Under the pieces are notes generated by a model, which worked only from the letters and a program-made list of their open reading frames with translations, searched no databases and was not told where the DNA came from. DNA of 64,000 bases from DAOSEC01 sp035362935 (GTDB lineage Bacteria > Bacillota_I > Bacilli_A > ML615J-28 > CAG-313): contig DAOSEC010000002.1 of assembly GCA_035362935.1 (NCBI GenBank), positions 1 through 64,000 of the forward strand, read 5' to 3'. The translations under genes and the position numbers were made by a program. Every line of letters starts with the position of its first letter. The stretch's first letter is position 1. Below are positions 38,598-47,196 of the stretch, in pieces.

Positions 38598-41105
38598 ATG
38601 TTTAGAGGACTATTTGATTTAGGTTATAAAGAACTAAAACGCATATCCAAAATAGCCGATAAAGTAGATGCTTTAGCGGAAGAGTATAAAAAGTATACCG
38701 ATGATGAATTAAAGAATAAAACAGTTGAGTTTAAAAAACGATTAAACCAAGGACAAACAATGGATGACATATTGATTGAGGCGTTTGCGACAGTAAGAGA
38801 AGCATCCACTCGTGTGTTAAAAATGACACCATTTAAAGTTCAAATAATGGGTGCACTTGCGATGCATGGCGGAAATATTGCCGAAATGAAAACAGGTGAA
38901 GGTAAAACCTTAACCTCAACGATGGTAGCATATTTAAATGCACTTGATGGTAAAGGTGTACACATTGTAACAGTCAATGAGTACTTAGCGGCTCGTGATG
39001 CTAGAGAAATGGGTGAATTGCACATTTGGCTAGGGTTAACCGTAGGATTAAACTTAAGAGAACTATCGCCTGAAGAAAAACGAGCAGCCTATGCTTGTGA
39101 TATTACTTATTCAACAAACAACGAACTCGGCTTTGATTACTTACGTGATCATATGGTGATTTACAAAGAAGCAATGGTTCAAAAACCTTTGAACTTTGCG
39201 ATTGTCGATGAAGTTGACTCAATTTTAATTGACGAAGCAAGAACGCCACTTATTATTTCTGGTGGACAAAAACGCACAGCAAATCTTTATACACAAGCAA
39301 ACTCCTTTGCAAAATCATTAGTAGAAGATGATTATGAAATTGATATTAAGTACAAACACATTACGTTAACACCATCAGGTGTGTCGAAGGCTGAACGTGC
39401 TTTTGGGATTGAAAACTTATATGATGTGAAACATGTTGGATTATTACATCACATCAATCAAGCAATCAAAGCAAACTATACAATGTCAAGAGATGTTGAC
39501 TATGTTGTGCAAGAAGGTAAAGTTATTATTGTTGACCCATTTACTGGTCGTTTGATGCATGGTCGTCAATTTAGTGAGGGATTGCATCAAGCTTTAGAAG
39601 CAAAAGAAAAAGTTGAGATTAAAAAAGAAACAAGAACATTAGCTACCATTACATTCCAAAATTACTTTAGAATGTACCGAAAACTTTCAGGTATGACAGG
39701 TACTGCAAAGACGGAAGAAGAAGAGTTTCGCAATATCTATAATATGTTTGTTGTGGAAATTCCAACCAATGTTCCTGTAATTCGTAAAGATGAGCCTGAT
39801 TTGATGTTTAAATCAATGAAGGGAAAATATCATGCGATATCAAAAGACATCGCAGAACGACATAAAATCGGTCAACCAGTCCTTGTGGGTACTGTTTCGA
39901 TTGAAACCAGTGAACTATTATCGGATATGTTAAAACGTTTGGGTATCAAACACAGTGTGTTAAATGCTAAACAACATGAACGAGAAGCAGAAATCGTTCA
40001 ATTTGCTGGTCAACTTGGAGCAGTAACGATTGCAACTAACATGGCTGGTCGTGGGACAGACATAAAACTAGGACAAGGCGTTCGTGAAGTAGGTGGATTA
40101 GCAGTAATCGGTACAGAACGACATGAAGCAAGACGGATTGACAATCAGTTGCGTGGACGTTCTGGACGTCAAGGAGACCCTGGATATTCAAGATTCTACC
40201 TATCTGCTGAAGATGACTTAATGAGAAGATTTGGTAGTGATCGATTCAAAAATGCATTAAACCTTGTGGTTACTGTTGATGAAAAAGGGAATGAAGTTCC
40301 TCTAGAATCAAAAATGTTTTCTAGTTTCGTCGAAAGTGCACAAAAAAAGATTGAAGGATCAAACTTTGACCGACGTAAGAGTGTTGTTGAGTATGATGAA
40401 GTCTTACGTAAACAAAGAGAAATCATTTATAAACAACGTAATGACATTTTATTTATGGACGATATTGAACCAATCGTGACTCGTATGGTAGGATCGGTTG
40501 CGGATCGATTAGCCAATTCATTCATTCTTTCCGAAAAGAAAGAACGAATTGTAGATTCTAAGATGTTACATCATGAAATTGCAGGGAAGTATTTTGGTTT
40601 AAACGAGTTCCGTGATACTGATTTTGAAGGCAAAACATCGTTAGAAGCTTATACGATGATGTATGATAAATTTATTCAAAACTTAGAAGCAAAGAAATCA
40701 GCATTTCCTGTTGAAATCTATCGTGAGTTTTTGAAGGTAGTATTGCTTAAAGTAGTAGATACGCACTGGATGGATCACATCGATTCGATGAGTGAGTTAA
40801 GACAAAGCATCGGACTAAAATCATATGCACAAATCAATCCTTTAAGAGAATACCAAGAAATTGGGTACCAAATGTTTAATGATTTGATTTTAACAATAGA
40901 AACCGAATCAGTAAGTATCATTAACCGTGCTCAAATTCGTGACAACTTAGAACGTGAAGAGGTCGCAAAACCAATCTCGGTATCATCTGGAAAAGAAGAT
41001 GATTCTAAGAAAAAAGCACCAGTCAAAGCATCTGATAAAGTTGGCCGTAATGACCCATGTCCTTGTGGTAGCGGCAAAAAATACAAACATTGTTGTGGAC
41101 AATAA
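38598..41105 (+). CDS. secA: Protein translocase ATPase SecA
   Basis: SecA drives proteins through SecYEG. The 835-residue protein has Walker A region MKTGEGKTL at about 97-105, DEVDSILIDEA near 208, and the second nucleotide fold (TNMAGRGTDIKLG, RGRSGRQGDPG). It ends with the zinc motif CPCGSGKKYKHCC. ATG 38598 is 10 bases after AAAGGA; an in-frame GTG at 38589 is too close. A TGGTATTAT extended -10 is at 38564-38572 with TTGAAA 17 bp upstream. Confidence 0.97.
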   Translation: MFRGLFDLGYKELKRISKIADKVDALAEEYKKYTDDELKNKTVEFKKRLNQGQTMDDILIEAFATVREASTRVLKMTPFKVQIMGALAMHGGNIAEMKTGEGKTLTSTMVAYLNALDGKGVHIVTVNEYLAARDAREMGELHIWLGLTVGLNLRELSPEEKRAAYACDITYSTNNELGFDYLRDHMVIYKEAMVQKPLNFAIVDEVDSILIDEARTPLIISGGQKRTANLYTQANSFAKSLVEDDYEIDIKYKHITLTPSGVSKAERAFGIENLYDVKHVGLLHHINQAIKANYTMSRDVDYVVQEGKVIIVDPFTGRLMHGRQFSEGLHQALEAKEKVEIKKETRTLATITFQNYFRMYRKLSGMTGTAKTEEEEFRNIYNMFVVEIPTNVPVIRKDEPDLMFKSMKGKYHAISKDIAERHKIGQPVLVGTVSIETSELLSDMLKRLGIKHSVLNAKQHEREAEIVQFAGQLGAVTIATNMAGRGTDIKLGQGVREVGGLAVIGTERHEARRIDNQLRGRSGRQGDPGYSRFYLSAEDDLMRRFGSDRFKNALNLVVTVDEKGNEVPLESKMFSSFVESAQKKIEGSNFDRRKSVVEYDEVLRKQREIIYKQRNDILFMDDIEPIVTRMVGSVADRLANSFILSEKKERIVDSKMLHHEIAGKYFGLNEFRDTDFEGKTSLEAYTMMYDKFIQNLEAKKSAFPVEIYREFLKVVLLKVVDTHWMDHIDSMSELRQSIGLKSYAQINPLREYQEIGYQMFNDLILTIETESVSIINRAQIRDNLEREEVAKPISVSSGKEDDSKKKAPVKASDKVGRNDPCPCGSGKKYKHCCGQ

Positions 41106-41112
41106 ATAACGT

Positions 41113-41148
41113 AATTAACTCAAGGATATTTCTTTGAGTTAATTTTTT
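41113..41148 (+). terminator. Terminator between secA and prfB
   Basis: AATTAACTCAA (41113-41123) pairs with TTGAGTTAATT at about 41134-41144 and T residues follow. prfB starts only 13 bases later, so some read-through is likely. Confidence 0.82.
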
Positions 41149-41160
41149 AAGGTGGAAATT

Positions 41161-42258
41161 ATGGAAAATTATGAAATCCTCAAACACATCGAAGATTTTA
41201 AGAAACGATTAAATGATATCAAAACAATCATTCAGATTGAACAATTGGACCAAGATATTGCAAAATATGAAAAGCGTATGAACGATTCTGCTTTTTGGTT
41301 CGATAGCAATCTAGCAAAAGCAACAATCAAGAATTTGAATCACGCAAAAGAAAAGCGCGATACCTATCAAGAATTGTTGAATTTATTGAGCGATTTAGAG
41401 ATTTTATACGATTTTCAAAAACAAGAAGATATTATCGACGAAGAAATTGACAAATCCGTTCCAAATTTGGAGCGAAAACTATCGGATTTTGAAACCGAGC
41501 TTTTATTAAGTAAAGAGTATGATGATTCTGATGCGATTGTTGAAATTCATCCAGGAGCAGGAGGGACAGAATCTCAAGACTGGGCAATGATGATCTATCG
41601 TATGTATCGTAGATTCAGCGAAGCAGAATCGTTTGATTTTGATTTAATTGATTATCAAGAAGCAGAAGAAGCTGGAATCAAAAGTGCTTCCTTTATCATC
41701 AAAGGAAAAAATGCGTACGGAAAACTCAAAGGAGAACACGGAGTTCATCGCTTGGTTCGTATTTCACCATTTGATAGCAATGCAAGAAGACACACTTCAT
41801 TTGCTTCGGTCAGCGTAACCCCTGTCATTAGTAGTGATATTGAACTAGACATCAAACCAGATGATATTAAAGTCGATACATACCGTTCAAGTGGTGCAGG
41901 GGGACAAAGCGTCAATACAACGGATTCTGCGGTTCGAATTACACATATAAAGTCAGGAATCGTTGTCACTTGTCAAAACCAACGTAGTCAAATTCAAAAT
42001 AGAGAAACAGCATTGCAGGTGTTAAAATCCAGATTGTACCAACTTCAACTTGAGGAACAAGAAAAAGCACTGAAATCAATGAGTGGTGAATCGCTTGAAA
42101 TTGGATTTGGAAGTCAAATTCGAAGTTATACGCTACACCCTTATGCACTTGTGAAAGATCACCGAACTCAAGTTGAATCATCGAATCCACAAGCAGTTCT
42201 TGATGGAGATTTAAATGGATTTATTGATGGGTATTTAAAGTCAAAATATAATCACTAG
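41161..42258 (+). CDS. prfB: Peptide chain release factor 2, no programmed frameshift
   Basis: RF2 ends translation at TGA and TAA. The 365-residue protein has the stop-recognition tripeptide in RISPFDSN (about 201-208) and GGQ in SSGAGGQSVN (about 241-250). In many bacteria prfB carries a +1 frameshift at an internal TGA near codon 25; here the frame is continuous from ATG 41161 and the region IIQIEQLDQDI has no TGA. The ribosome site is GGTGG. RF2 presence confirms that TGA is a stop codon in this organism. Confidence 0.95.
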   Translation: MENYEILKHIEDFKKRLNDIKTIIQIEQLDQDIAKYEKRMNDSAFWFDSNLAKATIKNLNHAKEKRDTYQELLNLLSDLEILYDFQKQEDIIDEEIDKSVPNLERKLSDFETELLLSKEYDDSDAIVEIHPGAGGTESQDWAMMIYRMYRRFSEAESFDFDLIDYQEAEEAGIKSASFIIKGKNAYGKLKGEHGVHRLVRISPFDSNARRHTSFASVSVTPVISSDIELDIKPDDIKVDTYRSSGAGGQSVNTTDSAVRITHIKSGIVVTCQNQRSQIQNRETALQVLKSRLYQLQLEEQEKALKSMSGESLEIGFGSQIRSYTLHPYALVKDHRTQVESSNPQAVLDGDLNGFIDGYLKSKYNH

Positions 42259-42267
42259 GAGATTGCG

Positions 42268-43152
42268 ATGAAAAAGATAAGCAAAAAACAGATGTTTGAG
42301 TTTTTATACATCAATATTGGAGTTATGTTGGTTGCTCTATCTTTTAGTCTATTCCTAGAACCAAATAACATTGTTGCTGGCGGAGTGAGCGGAATTGGGA
42401 TTATATTGAGAGATTTGTTTTCGATCAATCCTGCTTTCATCATTATGGCAATCAACATATTATTGCTTGTTGTTGGACTTTTATTTTTGGGGAAAGATTT
42501 TTTTATCAAAACTGTGTATGGATCGATTATGTTTCCAGTCTACACTTGGGTGTTCTCCTTTGTTAGTTCTAGTTTTGCGAGTCAAATCAACGATATGATC
42601 ATCATTACCATCTTCGCTTCCCTAATTATGGGATTAGGAATCGGCTTAGTGATGAAAAATGGTGGAACAACAGGAGGAGTTGAGGTACTTCAAACGCTCC
42701 TGTTTAAGTATGCTCACCTTCCATTTTCAACCAGCTTATTCATTATCGATGGAGCAATCGTACTAGCAGGTATGTTAGTGTTTGGGATAGAGATTGGACT
42801 CTATGCGATTATATTTATCTACTTATCCGGACTAATCATTGATAATGTGGTGTTTGGTGGATTTAACAAACGAGCTGCATACATTATAACCAATCATCCA
42901 GATGAAATAAAAATCCAAATATTTAAAATTCTGGAACGTGGTGTCACTGAAATCATGACTAAAGGCGGATATACCGGAGAATCACGTAAAATGTTACTTT
43001 GTGTACTGTCAACAAAAGAATATTACCATTTAAGAAAGATTGTACAAACGATTGATAAGAAAGCCTTTGTGTTTGTTGCTAGAACCAATGAAGTCATTGG
43101 AGAAGGCTTTACATTTGATGAAGAAACTCCACTTAAGGAGGTTGACTCATAA
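42268..43152 (+). CDS. yitT: YitT family membrane protein
   Basis: The 294-residue protein has five to six membrane segments (about 12-205; LEPNNIVAGGVSGIGI is a family motif) and a C-terminal DUF2179 domain (about 215-288; GVTEIMTKGGYTGESRKML). Function is not established; paralogues are common in Bacillota. The stop overlaps the recX start (TAATG). Confidence 0.9.
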   Translation: MKKISKKQMFEFLYINIGVMLVALSFSLFLEPNNIVAGGVSGIGIILRDLFSINPAFIIMAINILLLVVGLLFLGKDFFIKTVYGSIMFPVYTWVFSFVSSSFASQINDMIIITIFASLIMGLGIGLVMKNGGTTGGVEVLQTLLFKYAHLPFSTSLFIIDGAIVLAGMLVFGIEIGLYAIIFIYLSGLIIDNVVFGGFNKRAAYIITNHPDEIKIQIFKILERGVTEIMTKGGYTGESRKMLLCVLSTKEYYHLRKIVQTIDKKAFVFVARTNEVIGEGFTFDEETPLKEVDS

Positions 43153-43919
43153 TGGAAATTAAAGATATTAAAAAGATTAAATCTGGATATACTATTATCA
43201 TTGAAGATAGCAAATACCCAGTATCTGAAGAAATACTACTAACAATGCAGCTTTATGTTGGGAAAGTTCTAACCGAAGACCAATTAGCAGAATTACTCAA
43301 TAAAGAAGAGCAGTATCAGTTGTTTTCAAAAGCACTAAACTTTATCTCATACAAAGAACGAAGTGAATCAGAAGTGAAAAAGTATCTTTATCAAAAGACA
43401 CAAAATTACCCATATATAATTGAGTTGGTGGAAAAACTCAAACAAATGAAGTACATCAATGATGAACAATATGTGATTCACGTTATCGAAAGCTATGCAT
43501 CAAGAGGAAAAGGAAAAGCCTATATTCGTCAGAAACTAAACGAAAAGGGACTTGATAGAAGTTTGGTAGAGGAACAACTATCACAAGTTAAGGAATCCAT
43601 CTTTGTTGATCAGATGCGAGTGATTGTTCAAAAAGAACTACCAAGATTACATCAATACCCAATCACAAAACAAAAGCAAGTTCTTATGCAAAAATTAACA
43701 AGAGCAGGCTACTCTAGTGGAAGTGCGTATCAAGTATTGTCTGAGTTTGAGTTTGTATCAGACCACAGAGCATTATTGGAAAAAGAATTTACAAAACTAA
43801 AGAGAAAGTATCAAAACAAGCTGACAAAGGAAGTCAAACAAAAAATGATACAAAGCTTGATGATGAAAGGATTTGATTTTCAAGAAATTTCACAACTAAT
43901 GAAACTCGATGAAAATTAA
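43152..43919 (+). CDS. recX: RecX regulatory protein
   Basis: RecX limits RecA filament growth. The 255-residue protein has the repeated three-helix units of RecX (ALNFISYKERSESEVKKYL; LKQMKYINDEQYVIHVIESYASRGKGKAYIRQKL) in the longer Bacillota form, which has about 260 residues. It overlaps yitT by one base. recA is not in the window. Confidence 0.9.
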   Translation: MEIKDIKKIKSGYTIIIEDSKYPVSEEILLTMQLYVGKVLTEDQLAELLNKEEQYQLFSKALNFISYKERSESEVKKYLYQKTQNYPYIIELVEKLKQMKYINDEQYVIHVIESYASRGKGKAYIRQKLNEKGLDRSLVEEQLSQVKESIFVDQMRVIVQKELPRLHQYPITKQKQVLMQKLTRAGYSSGSAYQVLSEFEFVSDHRALLEKEFTKLKRKYQNKLTKEVKQKMIQSLMMKGFDFQEISQLMKLDEN

Positions 43920-43929
43920 ACAAATTTAC

Positions 43930-43958
43930 TTTACAAGATTTTATCTTAGTGATATAAT
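43930..43958 (+). promoter_or_regulatory. Promoter of the FMN riboswitch-ribU transcript
   Basis: TTTACA at 43930-43935, 17-bp spacer, TATAAT at 43953-43958 with TG one base upstream. Confidence 0.75.
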
Positions 43959-43971
43959 ACATGTGTAATAA

Positions 43972-44079
43972 ATCTTCAGGGCAGGGCGAAATTCCCGACC
44001 GGCGGTAAAGTCCGCGAGCTTATTAAGCACGATTCGGTGTAACTCCGAAACCGATAGTATAGTCTAGATGGAAGAAGAT
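43972..44079 (+). ncRNA. FMN riboswitch (RFN element)
   Basis: The RFN core is clear: ATCTTC (43972-43977) closes with GAAGAT (44074-44079); between are AGGGCAGGGCGAAATTCCCG, ACCGGCGGTAAAGTCCGCGA and CGATAGTATAGTCTAGATGG. FMN binding would favour the downstream terminator and shut off the riboflavin transporter. Confidence 0.97.
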
Positions 44080-44117
44080 CATCGGGCATTTTAGTATGCC
44101 GAGATTTTGCTTTGTTT

Positions 44118-44150
44118 ATGCCGTCTGAAGAGTATTCATCGGCATTTTTT
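44118..44150 (+). terminator. FMN riboswitch terminator
   Basis: ATGCCG (44118-44123) pairs with CGGCAT (44140-44145), with inner TGAA/TTCA pairing, then T residues. GGGCATTTTAGTATGCC at about 44084-44100 can form an alternative hairpin. Confidence 0.8.
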
Positions 44151-44187
44151 AATGCCTAATTGATATACTTTAGGAGGAAAAGAAAGT

Positions 44188-45096
44188 ATGAGTATTGGAG
44201 CATTCATCCAAACATTTCAAAAAGAGATTATCACCTCTAGCATTTTTATTGTGATAAGCATTGCATTGCTTACGTTTTTAGCAATTGCACAGTCAAAAGA
44301 AAAAAGAGAACGAAAAAGCATTGTGGGTGGATTGTTGTCTGTTGTTGCGATTGTAATTGGGATTACAGTACTATTATCCATTCAAGAAAAAACAGTTATG
44401 ATTGATGATCAACCAGTGATTCAAAAAATTGAGTTTTTGGAAATACTCGTTGTTGATTTCATTTTCATTGTGGTTTACACACTGATTAGTTTTATCATGT
44501 TGCGAACACACAAAACTGGTCAAACAAAACAAAAAATGACAACTAAAAAAGTTGCTTTATTAGGAGTTTTGATTGGGTTTGCGAGTGTCTTGATGTTAGC
44601 TGGTATACCAATTATGCCTGCAGCACCATATTTAAAACTTGAAATTAGTTCACTGATTATCTTCATGGTATTGATTTGGTTTGACTTTAAGTCAGCAATC
44701 ATTGTATCGCTAGCAACAAACTTGATTCATGTGTTTATGCCGAGTTTGACAGCTCCCGTCATTCCATTTTTGGATGAAGGTATTAATTTTATCGCAACCA
44801 TGGCGTTTTTAATACCAGCTGTATTAATCCTTAATACGAAAGAAGACGCAGAAAAACCATCCTACAAAAAAGTATGGCTTGCAACAGGAATTGGGGTTTT
44901 GTTTACAACCGTATTCATGGTCGCTTACAATGCATTCATTAACTTACCGATTATCTATCGTTTTGAAATGCCATTTATGGATGTATTATCTATCTTTGGT
45001 GTCTTTAATATTGCAAAATGGGGGACATCGTTTTTGATCATCAATTTGTTATGGCGAAAACTATATGATCTAAAGGACATTCGTAATCAAGAATAA
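44188..45096 (+). CDS. ribU: Riboflavin ECF S component RibU with N-terminal extension
   Basis: RibU captures riboflavin for ECF-driven import. The domain at about 120-295 has the RibU features (LEISSLIIFMVLIWFDFKSA, six membrane segments). Residues 1-110 add about three membrane segments not found in standard RibU (about 190-210 residues), giving 302. The FMN riboswitch directly upstream supports the substrate. AGGAGG precedes ATG 44188. Confidence 0.88.
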   Translation: MSIGAFIQTFQKEIITSSIFIVISIALLTFLAIAQSKEKRERKSIVGGLLSVVAIVIGITVLLSIQEKTVMIDDQPVIQKIEFLEILVVDFIFIVVYTLISFIMLRTHKTGQTKQKMTTKKVALLGVLIGFASVLMLAGIPIMPAAPYLKLEISSLIIFMVLIWFDFKSAIIVSLATNLIHVFMPSLTAPVIPFLDEGINFIATMAFLIPAVLILNTKEDAEKPSYKKVWLATGIGVLFTTVFMVAYNAFINLPIIYRFEMPFMDVLSIFGVFNIAKWGTSFLIINLLWRKLYDLKDIRNQE

Positions 45097-45097
45097 T

Positions 45098-45131
45098 AAA
45101 AAAAGCAACCCGAGTGGTTGCTTTTATTTTT
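45098..45131. terminator. Bidirectional terminator between ribU and the Cof gene
   Basis: AAAAGCAACC (45101-45110) and GGTTGCTTTT (45116-45125) with A and T runs on either side. Confidence 0.92.
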
Positions 45132-45927
45132 GAAAGAATGTTTTTAAAAACTTTAGAACACCTTGTTCCTTGTTCGAATCCGTAATAACGGTTGCGTAAG
45201 GTAAGAGTTCTGGGTGAGAGTTTTTCATTGCGACTGCGATGCCAGCATAATCCAACATTTCGATATCGTTGTGTCCGTCACCAATTGCTATCGTGCGTTC
45301 TACTGGAATTTGATAGTATTTTGCAATGTGTTCGAGTCCATTTCCTTTTGTAGTGTTTGGATTAAATACTTCTACAATATTGCAATCTTCAACCGGCCAG
45401 TGTCTGATTAAGAGTTCTCCTTGATACTTTGTCAACACATAGTCTTCAAACTCTTTTGCTGCATCGTGTTCCACAAATACCAAAGCTCCGTTTGGATTTC
45501 CACGTAGTGTGTGACATAGTTGACCTTCTACCAAATTTCCACCATCAAGATGAAGATAAGGTTCAATACTAGGGGTTAGTTGATTGACAAATATATCGTC
45601 TCCAATTTCACAAAAAGCATTAATCATCCCTTTTGTGTGGTATAATATATCACATAGAGATTCTTTATTAATACGAATGTCAACTTTAGGAAAATTTGAG
45701 TCATGTGGGTTTGTTACGATTGCTCCATTGTAGTTTAACATTGGAGTTGTTAACTCAAGGATATCATAAACAAATTTAGTTGATCGGTAGGGTCTACCAG
45801 TTGCAAGCACAATAATATGTCCTTGTTTGTGTAATGATTTTATAAATTCAAATGTTTCTGGATCGTAGTCGTTAAAACTAGTCATTAACGTTCCATCTAA
45901 ATCTAATGCTATTAGGTACTTCTCCAT
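45124..45927 (-). CDS. Cof-type HAD-IIB phosphatase
   Basis: The 267-residue protein belongs to HAD subfamily IIB, which dephosphorylates sugar phosphates, FMN or pyridoxal phosphate. Motif I is DLDGTL (about 8-13), motif II TGRP, and motif IV GDGHNDIEML near 220. The frame extends to 46074 but homology and AAGGAG place the start at 45927. The substrate cannot be told from sequence. Confidence 0.9.
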   Translation of the reverse strand: MEKYLIALDLDGTLMTSFNDYDPETFEFIKSLHKQGHIIVLATGRPYRSTKFVYDILELTTPMLNYNGAIVTNPHDSNFPKVDIRINKESLCDILYHTKGMINAFCEIGDDIFVNQLTPSIEPYLHLDGGNLVEGQLCHTLRGNPNGALVFVEHDAAKEFEDYVLTKYQGELLIRHWPVEDCNIVEVFNPNTTKGNGLEHIAKYYQIPVERTIAIGDGHNDIEMLDYAGIAVAMKNSHPELLPYATVITDSNKEQGVLKFLKTFFQK

Positions 45928-46051
45928 AATCGGCTCCTTTGTTACTTCATGTATATTAACACAAAATAATAAAAATGTAAAGTTGAATAGTTTGGGGTTT
46001 TGTAGTAAAATATACCTAGACACATTAGTGAAATAGAAATGAGGTGGACTT

Positions 46052-46849
46052 ATGATAGTTGTATCAGCAATCAATGATTTTTTTTATAACTTCTTTTCTA
46101 GTTTCAATTTTCAAAGTTTTTTAACATTGCTTTTTGGAATTATGATTGGTTTTTTCATTTTTGGCGCAGTTTATGTCGTAACGATTGTTATAAGCGTTAA
46201 AAATGATGAAAAGTTTAAAATCAAGCTAAAAAGTGAAGTCGATATCGACGACGAAGAAATTGTAAAAATAGTTGAATCAATTAAGAAAACATTTCAAGCT
46301 GATTCCGTCGGGTTAAAAACAGGAGATAAGATAAAATTAATTGGCGACATGAGTTGGGAAATTATTTACCAAATCGCTGAAAAATATTATCCAACATCCG
46401 ATCATCCTGTATATGAACTGACACTTGATGAATTTTTAGCACTGAATCATTATATCACAAATCGGATAGATTCTATATTAGGTAAGAAGATGTTAAAAGT
46501 CTTTCGTAATATGAGAGTTTCTAAGATGATTCGGTTTTTTGAAACTAAACGGAAAGTAGAAGAAGCGAAAATTGTAAAAGCGGCGAATAAAATGCAACTT
46601 CCAAAAGTTTGGAAAGCAACTATGGGTGTCCTAAACGCAGTTAACCCAATCTACTGGTTCCGAAAAATTGTATTAGAGACAACGTACAATTCAACGGTTA
46701 ACAAAATATCGTTACTAATACTAGATATTGTGGCTGAAGAGACTCACAAGGTTTATAGTAAAAGTATATTTAATGTGGAACCTGAAATCACAAGCAGTGT
46801 AGACTCTTTCATATCTGAAAATGAAGAATTAATCGAAGACGAAGAATAA
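46052..46849 (+). CDS. Conserved-looking membrane protein of unknown function
   Basis: The 265-residue protein has one N-terminal membrane segment (about 25-48) followed by a charged, mostly helical cytosolic region; a second hydrophobic patch lies at about 195-225 (VWKATMGVLNAVNPIYWF). I do not recognise the family. AGGTGG precedes ATG 46052. A thioredoxin-like gene and an FtsK-type gene follow at short spacing, so it may be in their operon. Confidence 0.7.
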   Translation: MIVVSAINDFFYNFFSSFNFQSFLTLLFGIMIGFFIFGAVYVVTIVISVKNDEKFKIKLKSEVDIDDEEIVKIVESIKKTFQADSVGLKTGDKIKLIGDMSWEIIYQIAEKYYPTSDHPVYELTLDEFLALNHYITNRIDSILGKKMLKVFRNMRVSKMIRFFETKRKVEEAKIVKAANKMQLPKVWKATMGVLNAVNPIYWFRKIVLETTYNSTVNKISLLILDIVAEETHKVYSKSIFNVEPEITSSVDSFISENEELIEDEE

Positions 46850-46869
46850 AACATTACTCGAGGTGTAGA

Positions 46870-47196
46870 ATGGAACATATTACAAGCATAGAACAATTTA
46901 ATGAGGCTAAAGAAAAATGTACAATATTTGTTTTTACTGCGAACTGGTGTCCAGATTGCACCTTTATCAAACCATTTATGCCAATGTTAGAAGCAAAATA
47001 CACAGATTATCATTGGTATTATGTGAATCGTGATCATTTTCCACAAATGGGTCTTGAACTAAACATTTTTGGAATACCAAGTTTTATAGCATTTTACAAT
47101 GGAACCGAAATCGGGAGATTTGTTAGTAAACTGCGCAAAAGCAAAGCAGAAATCGAACAATTTATCGATGGTTTAAAAAGGGGGGTAACAATATGA
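46870..47196 (+). CDS. Thioredoxin-like protein
   Basis: The 108-residue protein has the thioredoxin fold with active site Cys27-Pro-Asp-Cys30 (WCPDC) and cis-Pro70 (GIPSF). Standard thioredoxin has CGPC; CPDC suggests a different redox potential or partner. It overlaps the FtsK-type gene by 4 bases. Confidence 0.88.
   Translation: MEHITSIEQFNEAKEKCTIFVFTANWCPDCTFIKPFMPMLEAKYTDYHWYYVNRDHFPQMGLELNIFGIPSFIAFYNGTEIGRFVSKLRKSKAEIEQFIDGLKRGVTI

Noticed and set aside
41161..41260. Programmed frameshift in prfB
   Set aside because: The N-terminal region is open in a single frame without an internal TGA.
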